Below, piece by piece: positions 13,180-26,246 of a stretch of DNA of 64,000 nucleotides. The stretch's first letter is position 1, and each line of letters begins with the position of its first letter. The notes beneath the pieces were generated by a model. That model had not been told where the DNA came from. It worked only from the letters and a program-made list of their open reading frames with translations, and searched no databases. The stretch comes from Ailanthus altissimus. Its lineage: Eukaryota; Streptophyta; Magnoliopsida; Sapindales; Simaroubaceae. The position numbers were made by a program, and so were the translations under genes. The stretch spans positions 31,590,501 to 31,654,500 of the forward strand of contig OX327690.1 of NCBI GenBank assembly GCA_946807835.1, written 5' to 3'.

Positions 13180-14027
13180 TTGTTAGGATTTTATGCACCA
13201 AAATACCACAATGATTTGATATTTAACACTTTAAGAACTCTATATGCTTGCAAAATATTTAACTCATAAATAATAAAGAACATAAAAGATTAAAACAACA
13301 ATAAAGATATAAAAAAAATCACAAGACATAAAATATACGTAGTTTGGCAATAAATGCATATGTTCATGACGGACTCATGACTCGGTTTCTTTTATTAACA
13401 TTCACAAAAGAACTTATAGATCACTAAGTATCTCCTAGATCACTTAGATCTTACAGATCTCTTAGTATCTCATAAATCACCTAGATCTAATAATAAGATA
13501 TTTTAACCAAGGAATACAATAATAGTCTGAGCTCTCTCAAAAGGGTCTATCATCACTTTTTTACGCATCCAACACTCAAGTGATCTTATGGTTAAACCCT
13601 AGAGCACTTAGTACTTAATGCCTACCTAACTCTCTATTACTCTCTTATGTTTACAACTTTGATGTTTCAATAATTTTAAAAGATTATAAGGATTTATATA
13701 ATAATTACAAAGGCCTAAAAACTCTAAACCTATTTGGAATAAGAGTTCTTGGGTATGAGAGTCCAAAACCCACTCAAATAAGTTAATTTGAACCAAAAAT
13801 AGATTTTCCCGAATAAGCAATGCTGGTGCGTTTAACATCTAATGCTACGACATTAATGCGACTATTCCAACACTACATCATTCTTCAATGAATGCTCGGG
13901 CATTGATGCATCATTGTCACACTTTTGTGGCATTCTCAAGTAACGTTGGGGCATTGGGCTCTCTGAAATATAAGCAAAGGCGTTCTGTCTTCCAACGTTA
14001 AGGCATTTAGACTTGTATAACTCTCCT
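13180..14027. repeat. Probable decayed retroelement flank
   Basis: The segment repeats short themes: AGATCACTTAGATCT-like units at 13420-13500 and GCATTGATGC / GGCATT units at 13840-14010. Such internally repetitive, non-coding sequence with a GTAGTTTGGCAAT motif near 13339 is common in plant LTR-element leaders. The family could not be assigned. The 70-codon minus-strand frame at 13626-13838 has no family resemblance. Confidence 0.3.
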
Positions 14028-16313
14028 TGTCATGCCCTAAACCCAAAAGATTTAACATACGACATCACTTACACTCATTCAATAATGTGCACTTATACTT
14101 AATATTGCATAAAATTTCAAACTTAAATTCAATATAGGAATCCTTAGCAAGTTGCTAGTAAGTTCAACACAAAGTTTTACCCATAACTATACTTGGTGAA
14201 ACATAAACCAAATACAACCACACCTAATAAAATAATATATAAATATTTATTCATTACGGACAAATCAAATATCTTAAACTACGTGTGCACAAATGAAACA
14301 CTTAGCAACCTAGCAACTTAAGGAACTCAAGGGACAACAGAAGCCTTGTCAAATCCTCTAAGCACACATGTACCTTATTTACCTGTAATCACCATAAATT
14401 ATAATAAGTATAAAACTCAGTAAGTATACTAGTTTTTCATATATCAAAATACAAATACATATATGTACACAATGCATATGTATGATATGCTGTGATAAAT
14501 CAAAATCATAATCTTATCAAATCACATGCCAGGTAAGCGCTTACACATTCTTTCAAAATATATAATAGGAATACCATTACCCAACTACTACTTAGTAGGA
14601 CTTCCATATCACGTATCATATAATAAGCCAAATGTCACCCGTCGATGACATACCGTATGAGAGGAACAATACAAGTGAGGTTTAAATTACATATATATAA
14701 CACTTATACCCAAAGATAAGAGCCAAACCCTCACCCTGATCATCAGTAGGTCCTTTCACATACACTAATACGCCACCACACGAATGTGATGACTCACTCT
14801 TCCTTTATGTACAAATAGGATCCTTCCTACATACGAAACATATAACATATACCAATCCCGAAGAAAATGTCACACATAAAGGCTCCACAAATCACATAAG
14901 GTGCCTACTAAGTAAATGGTGAGTTCAAACATTCTTAAAACACAAAACGTATCTCATAGACATTTTTCACTTCAAAAGCTTTCTTTGCTAAGCGCATTTC
15001 ATTTTGAAAGCTCACTTTCATAAACACATGTATGTCCATGCTCAATGTCAATGCTCACATTCATAAGCATATGTCTTTCACATTTCATATCAAATATACT
15101 TTGCCATAACATAAATATATTCCTAAGCACATTTACAAAATCATACATAATAATTAATATGTTTATTGTGATTTCAGTAAAAGTCTAATATACTTACCTC
15201 TTAACACTTTCGGGTACAAAAGTTAATTCTCCTTAACTTATCAATGTAAATTAATCCTTGCATAAGCCTCACCCTTCACACAAAACACTTTAAATAGCTC
15301 ACAAAATTATACATATTGCACTTATCACATCGAATTGGTGTAATTACTTGATTTCTGAAAACTTGTCATTCTAACCACTTACACTTAATAAAATTTTCTT
15401 ATACATCAAATAATGTCCAATTACTCCAAAATTAGAATATATCATTCTTGACTCATATATACTTCTTATATTTGAATATTTATCATAATTCCTACACAAT
15501 CCATTTTATAAATACCATCAAATCCAAACTATTATCCCGACAGGATCAAGATATTTACTGAACAGTATTCAGTCTCTGAATTTTATAAAATCATATACTA
15601 ACTCAAAAATTATAAAAATATCACTTAATTACTCTTAACACATATCTCAATCCATTATAACTATTTCAATTCAAAATCCTTGTCAAAAGTATTTTAAAAA
15701 TATTTTATTTCATAGTTTTAAAAATCTGTTAATCAAATACTGCAATGAGCTGATACATTTTAAAAAATCATAACAATTTAACCACATTGATCTAAATTCT
15801 CAATTCTGAGTATATCATATTAGACATATAAATTTATCATATTCTTTAAAATTGTAAGTTTTGAAGATCATTTAGCAGATCAAAAATTGTGTTTTACTAT
15901 AGCATACCATTAACATAGAAAATTACCAAAATTTTAGGATCATTTTGGTAAATTCACTATAAATTCCATTTTTGGAATTTTCAATCTATTCAAAGTGTCA
16001 AATGATTTTAGACATGTCTAGTTTTACATTTCAAAATTTTAAAACTAGAATCAAAATACAAGAATTTATAAAATTCTCGGATCAAGAGACTATCAAGTAG
16101 AATTTGTGCAAATTCATCATGATTTATCAAGTTATCTACATAATTATCATCAATTCTCAATATTTCTTACAAAATTCACATCAAGTCCTTAATTGTACAT
16201 ATTCTCAAAAATTAAAACTTAAAGAAATTAACTCAATTAACACCATTAAATTGAAAAATAGTTATGATATGCCTCTTAAAACTCAAATTTTCAATTTCTT
16301 CTTCTTTTTATTT
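14028..16313. repeat. LTR-like dispersed repeat A, copy 1 (truncated right)
   Basis: Begins TGTCATGCCCTAAACCC, the style of many plant Ty3/gypsy LTRs. From about 15450 to 16313 it is strongly similar, in the same orientation, to 34830-35700. Shared landmarks include GGATCAAGATATTTACTGAA and CTGTTAATCAAATACTGCAA. It is cut at about 16313 where the Athila-type gag palindrome begins. No complete protein domain lies inside. Confidence 0.55.
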
Positions 16314-16319
16314 ATTTAT

Positions 16320-17182
16320 TAACTTTTTATTATATAATCTAGCATTGACTAATCTAACATTACTAATCTAACTTTTAATTATTTATCTTTATTTTATTTT
16401 AATTTTAGTTTTGCATATTTTATTTACCTGTGTTTAATATTTTATTTTATTTTATTTCTTATTTGTATTATTTATTGTTATTGTATTTCATTTTATTTCT
16501 TTGTATGAGTGGTTGGTTTCGAGATCCTAATTCTCATCGTTTGGTAAAAGGTAATTTCGAAACTTACTTCTTTTGATAATTTGTTAGATTCTCCTTTATC
16601 TTCTCATTCTTCACCAATTAACACCATGAGCGATAATCAAATTAAGTGACTCATAGACCCTGGGGACAATCAGTCCCAATATAATGACCATAACCGACCT
16701 AGGACACTTAGAGATTATATGAACCTTACACCAACCGATGCACCATCTTGCTTAAGTTTTCCTCCGGATGTAACATATTTTAATTTTAAGCTAGACATTA
16801 TTTAACTTTTACCCACTTTTCATGGCTTAGATGCAGAGAACCCTTATCTGCATTTAAGAGAATTTGAAGAAGTGTGTAACACATATAATGACCAAAATTG
16901 TAACATAAACACAATTCGACTTAAGCTTTTTCCTTTTTCTTTAAAAGATAAAGTTAAAACATGACTACAAAACCTTAGACCATAATCCATTTCTTTATGG
17001 AATAAGATGAAACATCAATTCCTAAAAAAAAATTTCCTTCCCATAGAACAAATTACCACTTTTGCCCAAAAACCAGGAGAGACCGTTTACCAATGTTAGG
17101 AAAGGTATAAGGAATTACTTAATACCTGTCCCCATCATGGTTTTGAAACATGGAGACTAGTCTCAAATTTCTATAAGGTCTC
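16320..17182 (+). pseudogene. Athila-type (Ty3/gypsy) gag fragment, left arm of a palindrome
   Basis: Leader sequence then a gag start at 16505 reading MSGWFRDPNSHRLVKGNF, a spacer, and the retrotransposon-gag core (FHGLDAENPYLHLREFEEV, LKLFPFSLKD). Several stops interrupt it (for example within the Q-rich spacer and after KDKVKT). It is the mirror image of 17236-18110 and the same family as 28560-29036. It ends abruptly at 17182 within gag. Confidence 0.75.
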
Positions 17183-17235
17183 AAAGTTACACATCATTTC
17201 TACCATTTGCCTAACTTAGGATGTTAAGCCCTTAT

Positions 17236-18331
17236 AAAAATTTGAGACTAGTCTCCATATTTCAAAGCCATGATGGAGACAGGTATTAAGTAATTCCTTA
17301 TACCTTTCCCAACATTGGTAAAGGGCCTCTCCTGATTTTTGGGCAAAAGTGATAATTTTTCTTTTGAAAGAATTTTTTCTATGAGATTGAAATTATTTTT
17401 TTAAGGAATTGTTGTTGCATCTCATCCCATAAAGAAATGGATCATGTCCTAAGATTTTGTAGCCATGTTTTAGCTCTATCTTTTAAAGAAAAAGGGAAAA
17501 GTTTAAGTCGAATTGTGTTCATACTACAATTTTGGTCATTATACGTGTTACACACTTCTTCAAATTCTCTTAGATGCAAATAAGGGTTTTCTGCATCTAA
17601 GCCATGAAAAGTGGGTAAAAGTTGGATAATGTTTGGCTTAAAATTAAAATGTGTTGCATCCAAAGAAAAAATTAAGCAAGATGGTGCACCGGTTCATGTA
17701 GGGTTCATGTAATTTTTAAGTGTCCTAGGTCGGTTATGGTTATTTTGTTGGGACTAATTGTCCCCTGGGTCTATGAGTCCCTCAATTTGATTTTCGCTCA
17801 TGATGTTAATTGGTGAAGACTTAGAAGATGAAGGAGAATCTAACAAATTATCAAAGGAAGTTCTGAAATTATATTTCACCAAACGATGAGAATTAGGATC
17901 TCGAAACCAATCACTCGTACAAAGAAATAAAATAAAATACAATAACAATAAGTATTACAAATAATATAAAAAAATAAAACAAAATATTAAATAAAGACAA
18001 AAAAAAAAGGGCAAAACTAACAATAAAATAAAAGTTAGATAAATAGTTTAGATTAATAATATTAGATTAGTTAATGTTAGATTATATAATAAAAAATTAA
18101 CAAATAAAGAGTAGGAGGCATAGCCTTCCATAAAAATAAAAAACGAATAATAAATAAAGTAAAGCAAGTTAGGAGACTTAACCTTCTATTAAAATAAAAG
18201 GCAAAAATAAAAAGTAAATAATAAATAAAGTAAAGTACGTTAGGAGGCTTAACTCTCTATGAAAATAAAATAAACAAACAAACAGACAACAACAAAAAAA
18301 TGTTAATTTCACTTCCCCGGCAACGGCGCCA
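17236..18331 (-). pseudogene. Athila-type gag fragment with intact primer-binding site, right arm of the palindrome
   Basis: Read on the minus strand from the LTR at 18338: a primer-binding site at 18311-18331 (TGGCGCCGTTGCCGGGGA) exactly matches the 3' end of tRNA-Asp, the primer typical of Athila elements. Leader sequence follows, then gag (WFRDPNSHRLVK, DATHFNFKPNIIQLLPTF, LKLFPFSLKDRAKTW). The fragment stops near 17190 within gag. Its frame is better preserved than the left arm, with 73 codons open at 17442-17663. Confidence 0.75.
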
Positions 18332-18337
18332 AAAACT

Positions 18338-19735
18338 TGACATGTCCAGAATATAGGAGTTTATTCTCAAGTGCACGATTGTCGAAGTAATAAATAACCC
18401 GAGGAGAACAGGGTTCATCCACAGAAAAGTAGAATTAAAATTACAAACTATAATAACTTTAAAGACAATTAATGTAGTATAAGATGTTTGCAAATATTAA
18501 TTCACTTATCCAATTAAAATAAAAGCTAAGGTTATGGGGATCCACTCTTGACATAAGAAGTAAAAATATATTTAACTCTTTTTATAACTCAATTGGAATC
18601 CTCATCACAAAGGAAGTTCTAATTGGAAGATATAACAATTAACGTTCATCACCATTTATATATTAACTAGTATTTATTTCTTTTAATTATTATACACCAA
18701 ATCTTATAAATGAGTTTAAGTATTTATTATGCCAATCTTTATATTTGTCTAGAATAAATCAAGATTTTCACTTTACAAGAAATGGTATATACACCAAATC
18801 TTGTGAATGGTTTCAAGAATTTATTGTGCCCAGTATGAAGTTTGTCAATAATAAATCAAGATACGCCACTTAGAAGAAATGGTATTTACAAATAAAATAA
18901 ATACATCATATATAAATTTGCATAACTTAAGAGTAAAGCATTAAATTCATGAATAAGAGTTAAGCATATTTTATTACCTTACCAAGAGTTTAACCCTTTT
19001 ACCTTAGTATAAATAAAATTATTTGGACATAATAAAACTAAAGAAAAAAAAAAGAAATGATGAAAGAAATAACATGACTTAATAGTAAACAAAAGAAATA
19101 ATGTTACAACGAGATAATACAAAAGATAAGTATTTTGAACTAATTTTTAACTCTCTAATTACATGTTTTAGGCATAAACAAGTCACCTATTTATAAAAAA
19201 TCATGGATAAATCGCGATAAATTAGGAGGGAACCACTTGGATGATAAAAGTCAAGAATTGTGGAAAAATAATTTGCATTGATTATTATTAATGCACCCAC
19301 TTGATTGTCCAATTCTTAATTGATGTGATCTGAATTAACTATACTTCAAAATATCAAAGTTATAGATAAGCCTCTTATCTGTTCAATTCAGTTGTTTCAT
19401 ACATATTAGATACATATTTCAATAGTTATGGGCCAAATACAGATGACTGTTCAGATTGGGCATGTACTGCAAATCAATTCTGTTCTAGGCTATTTTCACC
19501 CTCTAAACACTCAAATTTTAAATACTTTATGAGAACAATATGTTAGCTCACTGAGTCAGCTCTTCATAGAATCAAGAATCACTCCAATTATATCCTTAGG
19601 TAGAAAGTTATGCCCATTTTATCGAACCTATCACAAAATAATTAAATGATAATTAGGTACAATATTATAAATATACTTAAGTTAGGGGGGTTAAAGACAC
19701 TAGTAATACAAAACAATGATGTAAAACCATTATTA
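18338..19735 (-). mobile_element. Athila-type 5' LTR (minus orientation, truncated at its 5' end)
   Basis: Lies directly upstream, on the minus strand, of the tRNA-Asp primer-binding site, and ends GGACATGTCA. It is the same LTR family as 26247-27662 (direct copy) and 27890-28207 (inverted partial copy). Similarity to the fuller copy stops near 19735, so the outer LTR end is missing. Confidence 0.7.
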
Positions 19736-21440
19736 AACAAAATAGCCATTTTTTAAAGTAAAAATTTATTTTAATCACAAAATAAATTCATGAACTTTAT
19801 TGGCCACACACTTAATTTTCGATTCCTTTTACCCCTTAAGCATTTTGTATCTCTCTATAAGTTATTTAAAATTTTAATCCAAAATGCACTTTGAAATTAA
19901 TTAAAACTAGTAAATTTAGAATAGAATATTTTAAAAATTAGTAAATTTGATTGAGAATGACTGAAAAAATGTGAAAAAAAGCAAAATTGGGCAAAAAATG
20001 TCGAAGAAGAAAGTTAAAGTACAAGCCTCACGTCTTCCCCACGTCCAACTCGAGCCGCTCCTAGCGCACGGGGCATTGTGTGAGTTGGGATCTTGCACAA
20101 CGCTTTGCGTGCACAGAGGCCTTGCACCATACTCTGTGCTCGGGGCATTGTGTGAGTTGGGGCCTCGTACTATGCCCTACACGCGACGCATGGCGTGAGG
20201 CCCTATCCCGCTCCTCTCGCAATTCTGGATTTCTTCTACTATTTTTATCCTCGATTTCTTCCTTTTTCAAACTTTTTTGTAGATTAATTCACAAAATTAT
20301 TTGTTCTCAATCTATAGAGTAATGTTTTCAAATTTATTTAGACAATAACAATATTTTAACAAAATATCAATAAACTCATATAAGCATATCATTTTTCACT
20401 TTTCAAATTTTTGTTTTTAGCCCCAATCTTCAAATATCACAATATAAGCATCCGATTTACTACTTTCAGAGGTAAGATTTAAGAGTGATAATAGTTTTAA
20501 GATTTGAGAGATGATAATTTTGAAGAGAGATAGTTTGAAAGTTTAGATGGTAATATAGTCTCAAAAATGTTTTATGGTCCATAAAATTTTTCTTATTATT
20601 TGTTGACTATAAAAGTATATTCATTAAAAAATTAGGCTATTTTTGGACAATTTCCCTGCATTAAACTAAAAAGAAAAGCCGATTAGTTTTCTAAATTTTT
20701 TTTTTTTTGTCTTTATTTCAATTAATTTTCTCTATTTTTTGGTACAAGCAAAATAACTCATTTCCATACTTATGCCATTTGTATTGGCTAAAAATGGGAG
20801 GGTATTCATAATTTCATCCAAACCTTTTAAGTTTTTATTTATTTAACTAAAAAAAGGTTTGTAGGATAACAATGGGAAAAAGACATTTAGATTCTAAATT
20901 TTTTTATTGAAATAACAATTTTATCCTTACTTTTAGAATTACTTAAAAAAAACACATCTTTTCGCTAAAATTTTTGATCTTTTTCACCAATTTTTGCTCT
21001 TCTTTGGTGCTCCTTTGGATAAAATAATACTATCATCATATAGATCACAAAGTTTTGAATATAGTGTGCAATTGATAAGTCAAAATCATGTTGTTGCCGT
21101 CACCATTGCCGAAAGGGGTCTTTTTGGGTAATTTTAAAAATAAGGGAATAAAACTGCCCTTTAGGGGATTTAAATGTCTTTAAATACTTTTACTTTTTGT
21201 TGACAACTAAATTAAGATGTATATTTAATATATTTTAAAATAAGGTAAATAACAGCTTGATAACAAAAACAGAGCAAACACTAATAAAATCAGTCCTCTA
21301 TAAAAATTATAATCTAAAATTCGAGTTAAAATTATTGGAATTTGTGTTTACGTGCCATTCCATTTAAGTAAAAATATTTATTTTATATTTATACTATTGT
21401 CATTTTATTAAATTGCTAATTATATTTTATACATAGTAAG
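19736..21440. other. Gene-free stretch with a GC-rich 72-bp duplication
   Basis: AT-rich except for 20025-20220, which is strikingly GC-rich. There the 20-mer CGGGGCATTGTGTGAGTTGG occurs at 20069 and again at 20141, a tandem duplication with a 72-bp period. The frames overlapping it (19971-20322, both strands) follow the repeat and resemble no protein. Probably retroelement-derived. Confidence 0.45.
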
Positions 21441-23349
21441 ATGCTTATAACGTTTCAGACATTATATAATCTGAAAGAGTTTAAATCTGGTCTAAAGGAG
21501 TTTAGATCTGTGCTAAGAAATAACAATACTGACAGTTATAAATACTTAGAGTTATCACTGATAAGAGTTATCAGGTTATAAGAGTTAACAAAATCTAAAG
21601 AGTTAAAGCTTTGTTTGAAATATGACAAAGACTTAAGAATATAAATTAGTAATGACATAGTTACAAAGAGTTACAAATGACTCTAAGAAATGTCGTTATG
21701 CAAATATGTTCTCAAACACTATATTCCTGATCTATCTTCAATGATGTAGGTCTGTTAGTGATGACCTTATTATATATAGATCAGTGTATATCTAAATCTG
21801 GATGGTCCAGATGGTTAGTTTTAGCAGACTTTAAGTTTAGTGAAATCTCATATAGAGATATAAGTATTTAGTTTAGACTGAGTACTGAATAAACTCACGA
21901 GGACCTCTAATAGACATCTTATATAGTCGTTAATAGAGGGTCTTCTCGAGTTGAGTAGTATTTATGGTCTTTTGACCTGAGCGCTATGGTGGGCTTGTGA
22001 GTAATTCACCATACTTTAGTTCCATACATGTCAAAAACCTTTTATGGTCTGACCGCTGGGTGTCGCTAGGTATAGTCCAATGCTCATGGAGCCCGGTATG
22101 TTTAGATATGTGATCTATCAGCTCATTTGGGTGAGTAATATATCCTGGTGCTCCAAGATTGTGTTTCAAAAAATCTTATGGCCATAAGCAATTATACCCC
22201 AGAAATAATTTTTATCCTAGGGATAAATAATATGGTATAAGTGTTTGCGGATATTACTAATTGAAATACAAATTTAGAGATAAGTTTATGGTCGAGCATA
22301 TGAAAACTTGACGTTGTTGATCTATATCTCTGCTCTTCCAAGATATATATAATTGAGGGATTATACGAATATGTTATAACCTCAACTTATATGGTCTAAC
22401 GCACCATTTTGTAATATTCGTAACATGTGTATAGGACATTGTTCACAGATGTATGGACAAGTTTCATATAACAAACTAGGCGTGGACCTAGAGAGTCTCA
22501 CAATATGAAGTGTACTCGTTTTGCACCAGGGTAGCATATTGGATCAAATAGTTCGGTCCAAGAAATTCTAACAAATCGAACATATGTTTCAAGAGTTCCT
22601 CAAGATGTGTACTTGTCATGACTTAAATGTTAAGTACATCAAATAATTGATTGACAAAAGTTGTTAACCAATAGGATGTTAAAAAATGGAACAATATTGT
22701 GCGTAAATTATTTTTACCTTAAAATTACCAATTTACCTTACTAGTAAAAACAAGTAAGGTAAAAGTAATTATTCAAAAATAATTTTTGAATAATTAATGT
22801 AAAAATTCATTTTTTATATTATTACAAAGGGATAAACATCAATTATGACAACAGTATCATTTACCTAATGAGGGACCTTGATGTTAGCCATTAGTTACTT
22901 AAAATAATTAAAGATATTCCAACATTAGGTAAAGGAATATTTGGTAGTCATTAATAAAATATATTTGATAAGATAATACAATAAAATGGCCAACAATGTT
23001 TATTGGTAAGCCATAAAATGCATTATTTAATGGAACCAAAATTGAATGAATTGAATTCATTTAAATGAAGCATTCGGTCACTTTGAGTGAAGAGAGAAAA
23101 GAAAGAAGTTTTTGCTAAGTCCTTGGAATTCTTGCAAAGTGTGGTGAGGAAACAAGGACTAAAACATTCAACTCTTTCTCATCACTCACAAGAAACATAT
23201 ACCATATAGATCAAAGTGTTTTAGGAGTTAAAATATTTTGTTGTTGAAAATTTATGGCTGCTATTCTAGCTTCACAATCCCACCGATTTGTAGTTGTGAA
23301 TTAGAATTGTGCAATAGCATACTTCAAGGTCAGCTCAAGACTTGGACAT
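21440..23349. repeat. Copia-type leader/LTR remnants
   Basis: Non-coding sequence of the kind found in LTRs and leaders of plant Ty1/copia elements (for example the segment around 21960-22200). It abuts the primer-binding-site-like motif at 23350-23361. The small minus-strand frame at 21984-22169 is read as a chance frame within it. Element borders cannot be fixed. Confidence 0.35.
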
Positions 23350-23361
23350 GCTCTAATACCA
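23350..23361 (-). other. Copia-type primer-binding site (initiator-tRNA-Met like)
   Basis: The minus strand reads TGGTATTAGAGC, one base away from the canonical TGGTATCAGAGC. An LTR-like border (plus strand TGTTAAG) starts at 23364, so a minus-orientation copia LTR would lie to its right. It has the opposite orientation to the copia coding remnant at 24537. Confidence 0.5.
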
Positions 23362-24022
23362 TTTGTTAAGTGGATGTGTGATGTATAAAGTATACGTATA
23401 ATTTTAAAATTTTATACACGCAGCGAAAGTATTTCATATAATATATATACAATATAGCATAATCAAACACATATATCTCATATATGTTCATATGCTTCAT
23501 TTAAATAAACTGCAAATAAATAAACCTACTAGGAATGAAGGTAGCTTTTCAATTCTTCAAGAACTCTGAGGCGATGACAGTATCCGGCGCCACGGCACCA
23601 GGCTATATTTAGGTTGGGAGCCGCGGCGCCAGGTGCTGGACGCCGCAATGCTCAGCCCATCATCCATGGATGCCGCGGGATTCATTTTCCAGCGCTGCGG
23701 TGTCCGGCACTGTTACTAAGTTTATTTATTTATTTATATCATTTTTTGACATATTTTGTTATTGTATTATGCTTCAATAATTGTCATAACATGATTTGAT
23801 TATTCATATACGTGAATAATCACTATGGGAGCCTTATTGGTGGAGGTTAGTTGTGTATGTGTGAAATTTAAATGAATTATCCAAATTAATCGTTTCAAAA
23901 GATGAGAATGTGTTTAATAAATCTGTCTAAATCAAATTGAATAATATTTCATTATGAGTTAATGTTATAATATGATTCGTCTTCTCATTATGGTGTTACA
24001 TAGGTCACTTTGATTTTTTCCA

Positions 24023-24308
24023 AGATTGCTAAAGTGTGAGGGATTGATCGGTGTGACTTGGGCTATACTGGTAAACATGAGATCAGGCAAATACATGCCA
24101 GAGTATTATCCTAGATCGCAAAAGTGTACGGGTAATATCGACAACATATATTTGATGATTGATAAGTAAATCTAGAATACATTTATCCTAGATCGCTAAA
24201 GTGTGTGGATAATATGTATTTAGAATCAGTAGTAAGAATTGCATGAGATGTAATTGATAAGAGTTATTTATCTTTTGAGTTTACAAAGGCCTAGATCGCT
24301 AAAGTGTG
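24023..24308 (+). repeat. Four spaced copies of an AGATCGCTAAAGTGTG motif
   Basis: Copies at 24023, 24113, 24190 and 24293 (the first two with one or two changes), spaced about 77-103 bp and usually followed by GGRTAATAT-like sequence. They lie in the leader of the copia element whose gag begins at 24537. Confidence 0.6.
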
Positions 24309-24536
24309 CGACAGGAGTAAAATGTCAATAGGGTCCACTTCTCACTATATAATTTAAATAATCTTGAACTATCATTTTCTTATTTGATAGATTAAAGGGA
24401 TTATGTAAAATAGTGGGAGAGCATTTTTTAGATAAAAAAAATGTATAACTGTTATACTCATGATCTAAAACGTTATTTATTAGCGATTGAAATATTCTGC
24501 AAACAACTTTTATTTTGTTTTGTTAAGATCAAATGA

Positions 24537-26246
24537 CTTCAAGCAGCCCATTAGTTTGTATCCTTGATATGCACCGACTCAAAGGTGTAAGAAATTATGG
24601 TGACTGCTTATAAATCTTAGAATAGTTTTGGATTCTGAGAAGAATGGATAGGTAATTGATCAATGCCTACCCTGAATTGTTTCTGATGATGCTTCTTTGG
24701 AAAAAAAATAAGACATATTGGAAATGGTTAGATGATGATTTGAAAGCCAAATCGTACATCCTCGACTCAATGTCTACGGAGCTCCAAAGTGAGCATATCC
24801 ACATGGATAATGCTAGGAGCATAATGCTCTACCTGAAAAAGTTATTTGGCGATTGGCCTCAAGTATAAATATACAGGGTGCTTCATCTTCGACCCGAAAG
24901 ACTTCTAAGAAGTTCAAAGGAAAGAATAAAAAAAAAGTAAAGTATACACCAAAAATGGGTCCTAAAAAATAACACATGTCCAAACCACAACATAAGAACA
25001 AAGTAAAAAGAAAATGTTTCTATTGTAACGAGATGGTCATTGGAAACGGAACTGTCTAAAATACTTTGCCACAATTAAAAAGACTCCATCAGGTATACAT
25101 TTACCTATCATTGATATTTTTTTAGCATTTGATGCTAGTACTTGCTGGGTATTAGATACTGCTTGTCATTTTTATATCTGTAATATGTTGTAGGGATTGA
25201 AAAAATTTAAACTGTTATCGCTTGGAGAAGTACAGCTTCCTGTTAGAAATAGAGATTTTCTGCAGGTCGAGGTTATTGGACGTTTTAATTTACTTCTTTC
25301 ATGTAATAAAATTATTGTATTTAATAATTGTTATTATGTGCCAAACATTATTCGGCAAATTATTTTCATTCCTGTATTGGACAGTGAGAGATATCATATG
25401 TATATTCAGAATTGTTCCTTATATTTATATGATTTTGATAATATTTTATTAGCTGAATATCAGTTGATTAATGACCATTATATATTAGATACAATAGGAA
25501 ATGTCATGAATGTACAAGTGAATGCTAATAAAAACTCAAAAACTTTAAATGATACAAAATTATGGCATATAAGATTAGATCATATAGGCGTGAGACACCT
25601 AACCCGCTTGATTAAGGATGGTCGGATACCTGATCTGACCATAGAATCTTATCTAGTTTGTGAATCTTGTATTCAAGAAAAAATTATCAAAGCTACATTT
25701 ACTAGTGTTGGACACTGCGCCACTAATTTATTAGAACTTGTATATAGTAATGTATGTAGTCTAATGAATCAAACTTCAATAGAAATGTTACAATAATTTG
25801 TTATCTTTATCAATGATCTATCAAGATTTGGATATGTGTTTTTAATAAAACACAAGTTAAAAAGTTTTGAAAGGTTCAAAGAGTTTTGACTCGAAATAGA
25901 GAAATAAACCGAAAAGCATATCAAGTGCCTTCGATCAAATCGAGGCAGTGAATACATGAGTGGTGAATTTTTAGATTATTTAAAGGAGAATGAGATTCTC
26001 GCTCAATATAGTCCTCCAGGTACTCTACAACATAATGGTATTTCGGAGATAAGGAATCAAATTTTATTAGATATGGTCTGATCGATGATAAGTTTCACCG
26101 ATCTCCTTGAATATCTATTGGGTTATGCTCTAGAAACTGCTGCTCAATGAATAGAGTTTTATCAAAAGCTGTTTCATCCATTTCACATGAGATATGAATT
26201 GAAAGGAAATCGAGTCTTAAGTATATTAATATTTGAGGCTCTCATG
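24537..26246 (+). pseudogene. Ty1/copia gag-protease-integrase remnant, 3'-truncated
   Basis: The start at 24537 reads MTSSSPLVCILDMHRLKG. The gag core (WLDDDLKAKSYILDSMSTEL) is open at 24656-24868. A zinc knuckle near 25013-25060 is readable only across a frameshift (CFYC then DGHWKRNC). Protease (WVLDTACHF, active Asp present) leads into a 199-codon open stretch at 25197-25796 with the GAG-pre-integrase HHCC region (LWHIRLDHIG, CESCIQ). Integrase core follows with stops (RSNRGSEY, QYSPPGTLQHNG). The frame is cut at 26246 by an Athila-type LTR, so reverse transcriptase and RNase H are absent. Inactive. Confidence 0.85.

Noticed and set aside
21984..22169. 61-codon frame that looks protein-like (HEHWTIPSDTQRSDHKRFL)
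   Set aside because: It lies within LTR/leader sequence of a copia element. Its open state is best explained as chance within a repeat.
24023..24308. Regularly spaced repeats resembling a CRISPR array
   Set aside because: Only four copies, spacing 77-103 bp, imperfect, and in a plant retroelement leader. Not a CRISPR array.
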